Shown one piece after another: positions 8,564-17,468 of a stretch of 64,000 nt of DNA. The notes beneath the pieces were generated by a model. It did not search any database, was not told the DNA's origin, and worked only from the letters and a program-made list of their open reading frames with translations. Position 1 is the stretch's first letter. Every line of letters starts with the position of its first letter. The translations under genes were made by a program, and so were the position numbers. The DNA lies in the NCBI GenBank assembly GCA_038239305.1, contig JBBSEW010000010.1, positions 9,109 through 73,108 of the forward strand, read 5' to 3'. The stretch is from JALYUA01 sp038239305 (lineage in GTDB: Bacteria > Acidobacteriota > Thermoanaerobaculia > UBA5066 > Gp7-AA6).

Positions 8564-9990
8564 GGTGCTTCCATCACGATCGACCGTCCATGGAACTTCG
8601 GAGTCAGGTAGCCGCCGCCGTCATTCGCGTCGCGAACGGCGAGCGCCGGCGACCCGTGTCCGTTCTGCACGCTCTCGATCGCGCGCAGGAGTTTCTCGAC
8701 CTGGGGCGCGCCGAAATGCGGGTCCCGCGGAACCTCGGCGACCGTGCGCAGCCCGCGGAAGGACCAGCGGTGCGGAAAATGAAGGGCGTGACGCACCCGG
8801 TTGGCGAAGCCGCGGAGCGTCCAGGCGGATTCGTTGTGCAGGCCGTAGAGGAGCCGGCGGCAGGCCTTGACGTCGACCGTGTCGAGAGGACCGAGGCTCC
8901 CGAAGACGGCGTCGGCCACGCGCTCGTGGGCCTGGCCGTCGCTCGCGTGCAGCCACTCGGCCGTCAGCCCCTCGATCCGCGTCGCGATCTCCTTCGCGGG
9001 CTGGAAACGGCCCGCGACGATCGCCCGCACCGCCTCCCGGAACGCCTCGTAGCTCGGCAGCGACACGCTCATCGCCTCCGGCAGCGGGTATTCGTGCGTG
9101 GTCGGGATCCAGGACGGCGAGAGAGCCGGCACGCCGGCCATGACGGCCTCGATGGCCGTGCTGCAGCTGCGCTGGACGACCGCCAGGGCGCGTTGCACCC
9201 AGGGGGTCACCGATCCTTCCTTGCGCACGAGAATGTTAGGGAAACCGGCCGCGCCCTCGAGGTACGGCTCTTCCTTTTCCTGGGGATGCGGCCGGATCAC
9301 GATCGTGATCGCCGGGAAGTCGGTCGCGAGCTTCCGGGCGAGATCGAGCATCGAGGCGATCGCTTCCTGCTGAACCCGATGCCACTCGAGAATCTGCTCG
9401 CGGGGATAGCCGTAGTTGCGCGACATGTTCTCGACCATCCGATCGAGCGTGTTGTCACTGTAGTTGCCGATCGTGAAATTCGTGTTGAAGAGGATGTAAG
9501 GCGGCGAACCGGGAAGCGATGGCCCCACCTTTTCTCCGTACACCTTCGCCAGGGGCTCCGCGTAATAGTCGAACCGGGGGCAGCCGGTGACCGATATCTG
9601 GTCTTCGGTGAAGACGCCCTTCTCGACGACGTAACGCCCGATCGCGGGCCCCCACATGCACGCGCACCGGGCCGCGCGATCGAGCTCGGGCTCGTTCCAC
9701 ATGGAGAGGCGGTACTCCTCGGGATTTCGGTAAACGCTCTGCTCCGTGTCGAGCAGCCCGAACTGGATGCCGACCTCGACGTACTTGCGCACGCGCGAGG
9801 CGTAGTACGAGCGAAATGCTGGCACGAGCACGAAGTCGGGCGCCAGAGCCCAGATCTCCGCGAAGCCGTTGACCTGCGGAACCAGGTAACAGGTCGCCCC
9901 TCTCCGGCAGAGGGCCTGCGCGGTCAGAACGAGACCGGCGAGGTCACGCAGCGGCGTGGCGACCAGGAGGGCGATGCGGGGCTTTCTAAT
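8560..9990 (-). CDS. Surface carbohydrate biosynthesis protein; possible ATT start
   Basis: 476 residues if translation begins at ATT 9988-9990. The protein opens RKPRIALLVATPLRDLAGLV and contains QFGLLDTEQSVYRNPEEYRL, VTGCPRFDYYAEPL, PYILFNTNFTIGNY and IVIRPHPQE, then VVQRSCSTAIEAVMAGVPAL: the pattern of proteins named surface carbohydrate biosynthesis protein, a GT-B-like fold related to capsule Kdo or CDP-glycerol transferases. The only in-frame ATG is at 10095, 110 bases inside the upstream gene. No in-frame GTG or TTG lies between, but a GGAGG Shine-Dalgarno sits six bases before ATT, and ATT overlaps the upstream TAG just as ATGA joints do elsewhere in the operon. Function is otherwise inferred from context. 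Confidence 0.72.
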   Translation of the reverse strand: MRKPRIALLVATPLRDLAGLVLTAQALCRRGATCYLVPQVNGFAEIWALAPDFVLVPAFRSYYASRVRKYVEVGIQFGLLDTEQSVYRNPEEYRLSMWNEPELDRAARCACMWGPAIGRYVVEKGVFTEDQISVTGCPRFDYYAEPLAKVYGEKVGPSLPGSPPYILFNTNFTIGNYSDNTLDRMVENMSRNYGYPREQILEWHRVQQEAIASMLDLARKLATDFPAITIVIRPHPQEKEEPYLEGAAGFPNILVRKEGSVTPWVQRALAVVQRSCSTAIEAVMAGVPALSPSWIPTTHEYPLPEAMSVSLPSYEAFREAVRAIVAGRFQPAKEIATRIEGLTAEWLHASDGQAHERVADAVFGSLGPLDTVDVKACRRLLYGLHNESAWTLRGFANRVRHALHFPHRWSFRGLRTVAEVPRDPHFGAPQVEKLLRAIESVQNGHGSPALAVRDANDGGGYLTPKFHGRSIVMEAP

Positions 9991-11176
9991 TTCGGGCCTC
10001 CACGATGGATCGGAGCTCGTCGTAGGCCTCGTGACCCATCCGGATCTGGCGGCGGGCGGATTCGAGGAGTCGCGGACGGAGATTCCCCGCGTCATCCCAG
10101 GCCGCCTTCATCCGGAGCGAGAGCGCTTCCGCCCATCCGTTCTCGAGGGCGAGTGGCTCGCATCCCGGGCCGAACAGGTCGCGAAGCCCCAGGAACTTCT
10201 TCTCGAAATATTCGGAGCGGTACAGGCAAATGGCGGGGACGCCCTGGGATAGCGCGAAAACGGCCGCGTGATACGCGCCCGTCACCACGATGCGGCAGCG
10301 CCCGGCCTGGCGGATCACCGCGTCCGGCGTGTCGAGATCCTCCCCGCCGCCGGCGCTCGCCGACGCGCCGTTTCCTCCGAGAAGGGAACGGATCGCCTGA
10401 GCGTCGACTCCGCCCTTGCGGGAGATCGGCATCGGCAGGAGCGGCGCGTCATGCCTTGCGGCGAAGTCGAGAAGCACCGGCCGCAGCGCCGCGATGTCCG
10501 ATTCTTCCACCGACGCATTTGCGGACACGCGCAGATTGACTCCGACGTGCCGCCCGAGCGCGGAGGGGCGGCTCTCGTAGGCGGCGGCGACCGCGTCGTC
10601 CCCCGTCGTCCGGACACGGCTCGGGTCCACCCCCACCTGGTCGAGAATCGCCGGCCCCGATACGCCTTCCCGCAGAGCGATGAGGTCGACGCGCGGCAGC
10701 ACCCGCCGGGCACGCGCGAGCAGCTCCCGATCCTGGAGAGGGCCGAATCCGTGGCCGAGCAGCGCCGTCGGAACGTTCCGGCGAAACGCCTCCTCCAGTG
10801 TCGAGAACACCAGGCGGGAGTAGGAGCCGAAGACGTCGTTGATTCCGCCGGCGCCGCTCGCCACCACGAGACGCGTGGAGCGGGGCATGGCAGCACCCGC
10901 CCCCTCGCCGGACGAAAACCGGGGGCGCAGGACGCGAGCGGCGACTCGCCCGAGGATCGAACGGGCTCCCGGACGCGAACCCTTCGAGCGAAGCAGCGGC
11001 TCCGAGGCCGGGCACAGGCTTCGTAAGAGAGAAACGTCGCTCGTCGGCACGCGGATCGATGCATCCGGCCAGAACGCCTTCAGGCGCGACACGGTCGTCT
11101 GCAGCATCGCCGCATCGCCCATGTTGAGGCAGTCGAACGTGCTCGGAATCACGTAGATCCCCATTCCCTGCTTCAT
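9986..11176 (-). CDS. Polysaccharide pyruvyl transferase family protein
   Basis: 396 residues. It opens MGIYVIPSTFDCLNMGDAAM, the N-terminal signature of PF04230 (a strand, then N-x-GD), with GAGGINDVFGSYSRLVFSTL and LLGHGFGPLQDRE downstream and a C-terminal TGAYHAAVFALSQGVPAICL, the H/R-containing nucleotide-binding-like segment. Members such as CsaB, WcaK and Pvg1 transfer pyruvate from PEP to sugars to give ketals, adding negative charge. A modification of the polysaccharide made here is likely. The start at 11176 (MKQGMG) gives an ATGA overlap with the transferase upstream. Some relatives are glycosyltransferases, so pyruvylation is likely but not certain. Confidence 0.83.
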   Translation of the reverse strand: MKQGMGIYVIPSTFDCLNMGDAAMLQTTVSRLKAFWPDASIRVPTSDVSLLRSLCPASEPLLRSKGSRPGARSILGRVAARVLRPRFSSGEGAGAAMPRSTRLVVASGAGGINDVFGSYSRLVFSTLEEAFRRNVPTALLGHGFGPLQDRELLARARRVLPRVDLIALREGVSGPAILDQVGVDPSRVRTTGDDAVAAAYESRPSALGRHVGVNLRVSANASVEESDIAALRPVLLDFAARHDAPLLPMPISRKGGVDAQAIRSLLGGNGASASAGGGEDLDTPDAVIRQAGRCRIVVTGAYHAAVFALSQGVPAICLYRSEYFEKKFLGLRDLFGPGCEPLALENGWAEALSLRMKAAWDDAGNLRPRLLESARRQIRMGHEAYDELRSIVEARN

Positions 11177-12642
11177 GCGCCGCCCGCTCGGATCGCGGGA
11201 GCGATCGCCGCGGTCATCCGGCCGACGGCTTCTCCGAACCGCGAGCCGCTCTCGCCGTCCAAGGGACCGCAGACGTATTCCGCCATCCACCGGCGCGCTT
11301 CCCGATGGAGCTCGGGATTCCGCAGATAGGTGCGCACGGCGTCGGCGGTTTCGTCCGGCGTGCGCGTCAGCCAGACGCCGCCGGATTTCGCGACGGGGCT
11401 GAAATGCGTCCAGACGTGATTGATGTCGTGCACGAGTGCCTGGTCCGTCTGCCCGGGCTGCGGGTCGTAGTCGAGGTTGACGACGGGACGATCCAAAATC
11501 GCCGCGTCGATCGTGACCGTCGACGACAGGTTGACGACGACGTCGGCGTGCCGGAACGTGTTGACCCAGTCGGCCACCTGGTCGGCGTTCTGAGAGCGCG
11601 CCGTGAGGGCCGCCTCCGGATCCGACGTCTTCTGGACGCGCACGCGCGGCCCGAACTCGCGGAAAAGATCGGTCATGCGGGCGTCGTCGTGGATGGGATG
11701 CGGCCGGACGAGCATCTGCACATCCCCGAGCTCCCCGGATGCGACGCGCCGCGCCATGTCGAGCGCTCCGTGGTGCTCCTGCAGGAAGTTCGGAGAGCCG
11801 ATCGCGTACACGATCACGGGCCGGTCGGGCCGGAAGCCGAATCCCTCGCAGAACTCCCGGCGCGGCCGCCGGAAGCTCTCCTGGAAGAAGACGTCGAATT
11901 GTGGAGCGCCGACGACGTGAACGGGGACGTCCCGGCTCTCCGGGTAGTAGCGATGGAGCTGGCGCTCCGCCTCTTCCGACCAGACGAAATAGCCGTCGTA
12001 GCGGAAGACCATCCGGTTCTTCGTCGAGAGGTTGTCCCAGGATGGAATGAGGGCCGCGACAGGAATCCCGAGGTTCTTGGCGGCGGCCACGACCGCCGGC
12101 TCCCAGAACCAGAAGGGTCCGGTCGAAACGACCAGGTCCGGCGGATCGAGGCGCATCCGCCGCAGGGCGTCGGGGCTGCGCGGAACGCGCCGGAGAAGCC
12201 TCTCCGTCCACGCTTCCACCGGTTGCGCCGCGCCGGCCCGGGCCAGGAGACGCGCCGGCAGTCGCAACGCCCGGACGGAAGCGGTCTGCGAACGATCGCG
12301 AAGATGTTTCTGGACGCTCCGCCGGCTCGGGTCCGCCAGTTGGAAATCCCACACGAAGTCGTTCAGCCGGCGCACGTAGTTGTGCGGGACCTGCGGATAA
12401 TGGCCGACCTCCGGAAATCCCTCGACGCGAGCGGCCGTGTCCCTCCAGACCTCGGCGTTGCGCGGGTTCTGCAGAGAGCTCGCCCAGATCCTGACGTCCG
12501 CCGTTTCGTGCAGATGCGGGAGGAAGCCCGTGTAGAGCAGCATGCGATCGGTCAGGAGGGACGTCGTCAGCACGAGGACTCGCGGCCGCCGGCCCGACGC
12601 GGCGGATGCGGTACGCGCGTCGCGCTCCGGGCGGGCGCTCAT
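11173..12642 (-). CDS. GT-B surface-glycan transferase, paralogue of the gene at 7034-8563
   Basis: 489 residues, soluble. Landmarks line up with those of the protein at 7034-8563: ALIPSWDNLSTKNRMVFRYD, VVGAPQFDVFFQ, RREFCEGFGFRPDRPVIVYA, VRPHPIHDDARM and NLSSTVTIDAAILDRPVVNL. The RPHP motif and the S-S-T-V-T-I-D segment match the phosphate-binding end of CDP-glycerol transferase-like and LPS-kinase-like GT-B proteins. A tandem or nearby duplication followed by divergence best explains the pair. It is presumed to add a distinct unit, possibly from CMP- or CDP-activated donor. It is coupled to its neighbours by ATGA overlaps. Donor assignment is inference. Confidence 0.72.
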   Translation of the reverse strand: MSARPERDARTASAASGRRPRVLVLTTSLLTDRMLLYTGFLPHLHETADVRIWASSLQNPRNAEVWRDTAARVEGFPEVGHYPQVPHNYVRRLNDFVWDFQLADPSRRSVQKHLRDRSQTASVRALRLPARLLARAGAAQPVEAWTERLLRRVPRSPDALRRMRLDPPDLVVSTGPFWFWEPAVVAAAKNLGIPVAALIPSWDNLSTKNRMVFRYDGYFVWSEEAERQLHRYYPESRDVPVHVVGAPQFDVFFQESFRRPRREFCEGFGFRPDRPVIVYAIGSPNFLQEHHGALDMARRVASGELGDVQMLVRPHPIHDDARMTDLFREFGPRVRVQKTSDPEAALTARSQNADQVADWVNTFRHADVVVNLSSTVTIDAAILDRPVVNLDYDPQPGQTDQALVHDINHVWTHFSPVAKSGGVWLTRTPDETADAVRTYLRNPELHREARRWMAEYVCGPLDGESGSRFGEAVGRMTAAIAPAIRAGGA

Positions 12643-13580
12643 GATGAAGCCGTCCCCGCGGAACCGGGCCTGCCGAGGGCGAACGCGACCGCCGGATCGG
12701 CGGGCACGCGCAGGTCGCGGGGACGCTGGAAGAGCTCATCCGACTGCGATGCGCCCGACGTGAACATCGAGAGAAACATCACGCGATCCCGTCCCTCCAC
12801 GAGACCGCCCTTGTGGAAACCGCGGGTGTCGGCGAAGACGACGGTGCCCGCTTTTCCGAGAGCGCGGATCCACGTGTCCGGTGGGTACACCTTTGCCATC
12901 TGCTCGTCGTTCGTCCGCCGCACGCCCGCCTCGAGGAAGGACTCCGGCTCGGCGCGCCGCGGTCCCGCCGCGTGGCTGCCGGGAACGTACGTCAGAGGCC
13001 CGCTGTCGGCCTCGACGTCGGAGAGATAGACGAAGCACTTCAGGATCTGCCGGTCCTCCCGATCGCGATGCCAGAGCTGCGACGTTCGGGCTCCCCCGCT
13101 CGACGGAAAGTTGCGCCACACGTTGTAGTGGCGCAGCTGGGTGTACATCCCGAAGTACGCGTTTGCCACATCGAGAAAGGGCCGTGCGAGCGCGAACCGC
13201 GCAAAGACGCTGTCCGGATCGAGAACGGGATGCAGGCCGAGGAGCTCGAGCAGGAACTTTTTCTCGCCCGTCGTCTGGGCGACGTCCGACTTCGCGGCTT
13301 CTCGGGCGCGGAGAATCTCGTCCCGGCGGAGATCCTCCGCGGAACGCACTTCCGCGACGAGCTCGTCGAAGAGCGCGGTGAGTGCAGTCGAGCCGAGAAG
13401 CGCGCTCACGGTCGAGATGGCGAGACCGTTGCGCTCGAGATCGGCGGCGACACGGCGCTCTTCGGCGCCGAGGCGGTGGCCGTCGAAGCGATACGCCAGA
13501 GTCGGGCGGCGGTTGAAGAGATACCGCCAGGTCAGCTCCCGTCCCCGAAGTGCCCGCGACACGCGGCGGCGGAGGCTCAC
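12639..13580 (-). CDS. Phytanoyl-CoA dioxygenase (PhyH) family Fe(II)/2-oxoglutarate oxygenase
   Basis: 313 residues from GTG 13578-13580, overlapping the Wzt stop. The double-stranded beta-helix core has the iron-binding H-x-D in SQLWHRDREDRQ (about residues 186-196) and the distal histidine in ADTRGFHKGG, followed by an Arg a few residues on for 2-oxoglutarate. DSGPLTYVPGSH between them is typical PhyH. In this locus the substrate could be a sugar or lipid carrier, giving hydroxylation or ring modification; no pathway predicts it. The N-terminal 100 residues are helical and less conserved. Fold and metal chemistry are firm; substrate unknown. Confidence 0.85.
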   Translation of the reverse strand: MSLRRRVSRALRGRELTWRYLFNRRPTLAYRFDGHRLGAEERRVAADLERNGLAISTVSALLGSTALTALFDELVAEVRSAEDLRRDEILRAREAAKSDVAQTTGEKKFLLELLGLHPVLDPDSVFARFALARPFLDVANAYFGMYTQLRHYNVWRNFPSSGGARTSQLWHRDREDRQILKCFVYLSDVEADSGPLTYVPGSHAAGPRRAEPESFLEAGVRRTNDEQMAKVYPPDTWIRALGKAGTVVFADTRGFHKGGLVEGRDRVMFLSMFTSGASQSDELFQRPRDLRVPADPAVAFALGRPGSAGTASS

Positions 13581-14869
13581 AGGCTTCCCTTCTCCACGAG
13601 ACGGGGCGACCGAGCGACCCCCGCCCCGCTCTCGGCGACGATCTCCCATCGAAGCGGAGGAATGAGAATCGCCTTGACCCGGCCGACGGCCTGGCCCGAG
13701 TCGTCGAGCACGTTCAGCAGCATCCGCTCGGAGAGCCGGTACTCGTCGCCGCCTGACGCGCGCCGCGCGATCAGCTTGAAGTAGAGCGTGTAAACGTCCG
13801 GGACGACCCAGAGCGGTGGGATATGCACCCGCAGCCTGTGACGGCCCATCGGCAGGCCGTCCGTGCCGACGAGCTCCTCGCTGACGTGATTGTGCAGGAC
13901 GTGGTCGCCCGCCGAATTGTCGATGAGGCAGTAGAGGCGGACCTTCGAATAGTCGTGGCGGGTCTGCAGCGTGACGTCCACGAAGAACGGCTTGGCGGAG
14001 TAGATCGGGTCGGGATCGAGCTCCCGGCCGTCGTTCAGCGTGATCGAGCTCCACGAGGTCTCGCGGCTCTGGACCTCCGACGTCTCCTTGAGCGTGCCGG
14101 TGTAACGCGCGAGCGCCTCGACCACGTTTCCGCGATAGGTGACGGAGCCGTCGTGCAGCAGCACGGCGGACTTGCACATTTCCTTGATCGCTCCGAGGTT
14201 ATGGCTGACGAACACGACGGTGCGCCCTTCCGCAGCGACGCTTTCCATCTTCCCGAGGCAGCGCTTCTGGAAGCGCATGTCGCCGACCGCGAGGACCTCG
14301 TCGACGAGCAGGATCTCGGTCTCGAGGTGCGCGGCCACCGAGAACGCGAGCCGGAGATACATTCCGCTCGAGTAGAACTTCACGGGCGTATCGAGGAACC
14401 GCTCGATCTCGGCGAACTCGACGATCGCGTCGAGCTTCCGGTCCATCTCGCGACGCCGCATTCCCAGAATCGCGCCGTTTAAGTACATGTTCTCGCGGCC
14501 CGTGAGCTCCGGATGGAATCCGGTTCCGACCTCGAGCAGGCTGCCGACGCGCCCGCGGATCACCGCCTTCCCCTCGGTCGGCTCCGTGATGCGCGACAGG
14601 ACCTTCAGGAGAGTGCTCTTGCCAGCGCCGTTGCGGCCGATCACGCCGACGACCTCGCCGGGACGAACTTCGAAGGAGACGTCGCGCAGCGCCCAGATCA
14701 GGTTGTTCGCCGCGTTGGCCTCTCTCTCCGCGCGGCCTGCCCGGATCCGTTTCCACGCGGCGCCGGCGAACCCGGACATCGTGTCCCGGAGCGTCTTGTA
14801 GCTCGCCCGCTTTTCGCCAACGCGGTACTGCTTGGAGATCCCCTCGGCTCGAATCGCGAACTCAGACAT
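13577..14869 (-). CDS. wzt: ABC transporter ATP-binding protein for polysaccharide export (Wzt-like)
   Basis: 430 residues: an ABC ATPase (about 1-245) with Walker A GRNGAGKST, signature YSSGMYLRLAF, Walker B ILLVDEVLAVGD and H-loop SHN, then a C-terminal beta-sandwich extension of about 180 residues as in Wzt, which recognises the modified end of an O-polysaccharide. It pairs with the Wzm-type permease at 19686-20573 to flip undecaprenyl-linked chains across the inner membrane. The two are separated by neuBCA and asnB, unusual because wzm and wzt normally adjoin. The C-terminal domain implies end-group recognition, which fits the methyl, pyruvyl or sialic-type modification genes nearby. The start overlaps the asnB stop by eight bases. 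Confidence 0.92.
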   Translation of the reverse strand: MSEFAIRAEGISKQYRVGEKRASYKTLRDTMSGFAGAAWKRIRAGRAEREANAANNLIWALRDVSFEVRPGEVVGVIGRNGAGKSTLLKVLSRITEPTEGKAVIRGRVGSLLEVGTGFHPELTGRENMYLNGAILGMRRREMDRKLDAIVEFAEIERFLDTPVKFYSSGMYLRLAFSVAAHLETEILLVDEVLAVGDMRFQKRCLGKMESVAAEGRTVVFVSHNLGAIKEMCKSAVLLHDGSVTYRGNVVEALARYTGTLKETSEVQSRETSWSSITLNDGRELDPDPIYSAKPFFVDVTLQTRHDYSKVRLYCLIDNSAGDHVLHNHVSEELVGTDGLPMGRHRLRVHIPPLWVVPDVYTLYFKLIARRASGGDEYRLSERMLLNVLDDSGQAVGRVKAILIPPLRWEIVAESGAGVARSPRLVEKGSL

Positions 14870-16694
14870 GCGCGCGCACCATCTCCGTCTGCCTCAGGAG
14901 GCCGAGACTGATCCATTGCCACACGAAGAAGCTGTTGTCCGATCCGTGCTCGCCGTAGTCCCGCCAGCTCGCCCGCACGGCCCGGGCGTCGAGCCAGGAC
15001 GACGCGGGCCCGTCGAGCGCGGCCTCGATCTGATCCGTCGCCCACGCCCGCAGCGGACCGCGGAGCCACTCCCGCTGCGGGGTCTGGACCGGGCGCTTGG
15101 GAGCCTCGATGACGCCTTCCGGCAGGAGCCCTTCCGTGATGCGGCGCAGAAGCCACTTGCCCTGACCGTTCCGGATCTTGCGATCTGCGGGCTGCCGCAT
15201 GGCGAGCTCGACCAGCCGGTGATCGAGGAAAGGCTCACGGAGCTCGGTCGAGCTGCGCATCGAGGCGCGGTCGCTGAAGCGCAGCGCGCGCGGCAGCTTC
15301 GTGAATCGGAGGTCACGCCACTGAAGATTCCGCAGGGCATCCGACCCGAACGGACGCGACGGCTCAAACGGCCGCGCGAGAGCCCGGAACTCGGGAGCCA
15401 GGAATTCGGCGCGGGTCACGGGCCCCCTCGTCCCCTGGACGAGCGGAGCAGACGTCCCCTGGACGAGCGGAGCAGATGTCCCCGGAACGAGCGCGGATAT
15501 GCCCGGGACGGCATCCGCCAGGCCCGGGGTCGTTTCATCCGCCATCGCCCGGGCGTAGTAGTCGTAGCCCGCCCACTGCTCGTCCATGCCCTGGCCGTCG
15601 AGGAGAACGACGACACCCGCCGCGCGCGCGACCTCGAAGAGACGCGCGTACGCAAGCGTCGGCAGCCCGCCGAAGGGCTCGTCCTCGAACGCGGCGACCG
15701 ACTCTGCGAGGGCCGGGACATCCGATGCCGACAGCGCCGCGACGATCGACGGGTGACGCGTGCGGCCGAGCGTTTGCGCGACCCAGGGGAGCTCGTCGTA
15801 TGCCGGATCGCCCGTCACGAACGTGAACGCCGCGACGTCGCTCTCCGGTCCCTGGACGGCGCGAACGACGCCGAGCAGCGCGGACGAGTCGAGGCCTCCC
15901 GAGAGATTGATCCCGACGGGAACGTCGGAGCGAAAACGCAGCGCGACGCTCTCCTCGAGAAGCGCGCGGTATTCGTCCGCGACGGTTTGCTCGTCGCGCG
16001 AGTCGGACTCCATGCCCACGCGGTCGGGCAGCGAGTACCAGCGGACGGTTCGCGCGCGTCCGCCGTGCCACGTCAGACGATGGCCGGGCGGCACGGAACG
16101 GATCCCCTGCCAGAAGGTGTCGTTCGAATGGTCGGTGGCTCCCGTCTCGAGATAGGTCGCCCAGGTGGCCGGATCCGGCTCGACTCCGGCCCCGGCGGAG
16201 CGCAGCGCCTTGATCTCGCTCGAGAGCAGGAGCCCTCCCGCCGGGCCGTCGGCCCAGTAGAGAGGCTTGACTCCGAAACGGTCGCGCACCGCGTGAAGTC
16301 GCCGCTCGCGCGCATCCCAGAGGAGGAAGGCGAACATGCCAACGAACCGATCGAGGCACGCCTCGCCCCAGCGCGACCAGGCGGCCAGCACCACCTCGGT
16401 GTCCGTCTTCGTCGCGAACGGATAGACAGAGAGCTCCGCGCCCAGCTCCCGGTAGTTGTAGATCTCGCCGTTGTAAACGATGTGCCAGCGTCCGTCGGCG
16501 CTCACCATCGGGTTCCGCCCCGCCGGGGAGAGATCGATAATCGCCAGGCGATTGTGACCGAGGCGGCACAGGCCGCTCGGATCGGTCCACGTTCCCTGTC
16601 CGTCCGGTCCGCGGTGGGACTGGGACGCGACCATGGCGTCGAGGCGTTCCGCCGCTCCCGTCATGTTTCCCGCGATACCCGCGATCCCGCACAT
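14862..16694 (-). CDS. asnB: Asparagine synthase (glutamine-hydrolysing)-like amidotransferase
   Basis: 610 residues. The N-terminal nucleophile Cys2 (MCGIAG), RGPDGQG and YNGEIYNY mark the class II glutaminase domain (1-210); the synthetase domain has the pyrophosphate loop NLSGGLDSS and LLDGQGMDEQWAGYD. Full-length AsnB homologues inside polysaccharide loci often amidate uronic acid residues of the glycan rather than make free asparagine; with a UDP-HexNAc uronate pathway here, amidation of GalNAcA is plausible. An eight-residue repeat (GTSAPLVQ) near residue 400, encoded by a 24-bp tandem repeat, interrupts the synthetase domain. It starts one base after the neuA stop. Confidence 0.88.
   Translation of the reverse strand: MCGIAGIAGNMTGAAERLDAMVASQSHRGPDGQGTWTDPSGLCRLGHNRLAIIDLSPAGRNPMVSADGRWHIVYNGEIYNYRELGAELSVYPFATKTDTEVVLAAWSRWGEACLDRFVGMFAFLLWDARERRLHAVRDRFGVKPLYWADGPAGGLLLSSEIKALRSAGAGVEPDPATWATYLETGATDHSNDTFWQGIRSVPPGHRLTWHGGRARTVRWYSLPDRVGMESDSRDEQTVADEYRALLEESVALRFRSDVPVGINLSGGLDSSALLGVVRAVQGPESDVAAFTFVTGDPAYDELPWVAQTLGRTRHPSIVAALSASDVPALAESVAAFEDEPFGGLPTLAYARLFEVARAAGVVVLLDGQGMDEQWAGYDYYARAMADETTPGLADAVPGISALVPGTSAPLVQGTSAPLVQGTRGPVTRAEFLAPEFRALARPFEPSRPFGSDALRNLQWRDLRFTKLPRALRFSDRASMRSSTELREPFLDHRLVELAMRQPADRKIRNGQGKWLLRRITEGLLPEGVIEAPKRPVQTPQREWLRGPLRAWATDQIEAALDGPASSWLDARAVRASWRDYGEHGSDNSFFVWQWISLGLLRQTEMVRAHV
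15430..15477. repeat. 24-bp coding tandem repeat in asnB-like gene
   Basis: Two copies of a 24-bp unit (15430-15453 and 15454-15477), identical except at the last base, with decayed partial copies on both sides. Each unit encodes eight residues, so copy number can change without a frameshift. Confidence 0.85.
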
Positions 16695-16695
16695 A

Positions 16696-17466
16696 TCAGC
16701 GGCCCCTCGCCGGAGAATCGGCAGAAACCGCGGGCGCCGGGGTCTCGAGGGCCAGAAGGCTTTCCGCGCGCGCCCAGTCTTCCGCCGAATCGATGTTGAC
16801 GCTTCGCCGCGAGTCGATCTCGTAGCCGACGAGTAACCGGCCGTAGAGGCTCTTCTGCCCGATCACAACGTCACGGCGGACGACGTAAACCGACCCCTCG
16901 CGGTGAAAGGCCGGAGGCAGGTCCTGGCGCCGCGGGATCGGCGCCACTTCTCCTGTCGACAGATGCATGCAGCCGTTCTCGCAACGGAAGTAGACCCAGT
17001 GGGGATTGTGTTCGTGGGGAACGCGCAGGACCGTCACGGACGCGTCGGCCCGTTGGTCCTCGAGAAGCGCGATACAGCCGTCGATGTCATCGGCGCGGCG
17101 AAGCGGATTCGTCGGCTGGAGAAGACAAATGGCGTCGAAGATCCGGCCGTGCGCCTCGAGCCACTCGATCGCGTGGACCACGACGGGCAGCATCGGCGTT
17201 TCGTCCCGAGCGAGCTCCGCGGGACGGAGGAAGGGCACATCCAGCCCCAGGCCGCGTCCGATGCGCGCGATTTCCTCGTCCTCGGTCGTCAGTACGACTT
17301 CGGACAGCCGGCGGGAAGCGCGGGCCGCCTCCACCGTGTAGTCGAGCAGAGGCCGGCCGGCGAGCGGCCGGACGTTCTTGCGCGGCACGCCCTTGGATCC
17401 CCCGCGGGCCGGAATGAGGCCGAGGACTCGCAGGGGTCGGGAGAGATCGGGATCCGGCATGACCAT
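16696..17466 (-). CDS. neuA: CMP-sialic acid synthetase (acylneuraminate cytidylyltransferase)
   Basis: 256 residues from ATG 17466 (or 254 from ATG 17460). LGLIPARGGSKGVPRKNVRP is the CTP-binding signature of the NeuA/KdsB family; further family blocks are GRPLLDYTVEAA, VVLTTEDEEIARI, LQPTNPLRRADDID and a C-terminal VNIDSAEDWARAE. It should activate a nonulosonic acid with CTP in the cytoplasm to give the CMP-sugar donor. NeuB and NeuC lie immediately upstream, so the product is probably CMP-Neu5Ac or a close relative. The start is two bases after the neuC stop; no strong ribosome site is evident, so coupling is likely. Confidence 0.92.
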   Translation of the reverse strand: MVMPDPDLSRPLRVLGLIPARGGSKGVPRKNVRPLAGRPLLDYTVEAARASRRLSEVVLTTEDEEIARIGRGLGLDVPFLRPAELARDETPMLPVVVHAIEWLEAHGRIFDAICLLQPTNPLRRADDIDGCIALLEDQRADASVTVLRVPHEHNPHWVYFRCENGCMHLSTGEVAPIPRRQDLPPAFHREGSVYVVRRDVVIGQKSLYGRLLVGYEIDSRRSVNIDSAEDWARAESLLALETPAPAVSADSPARGR

Positions 17467-17468
17467 TC

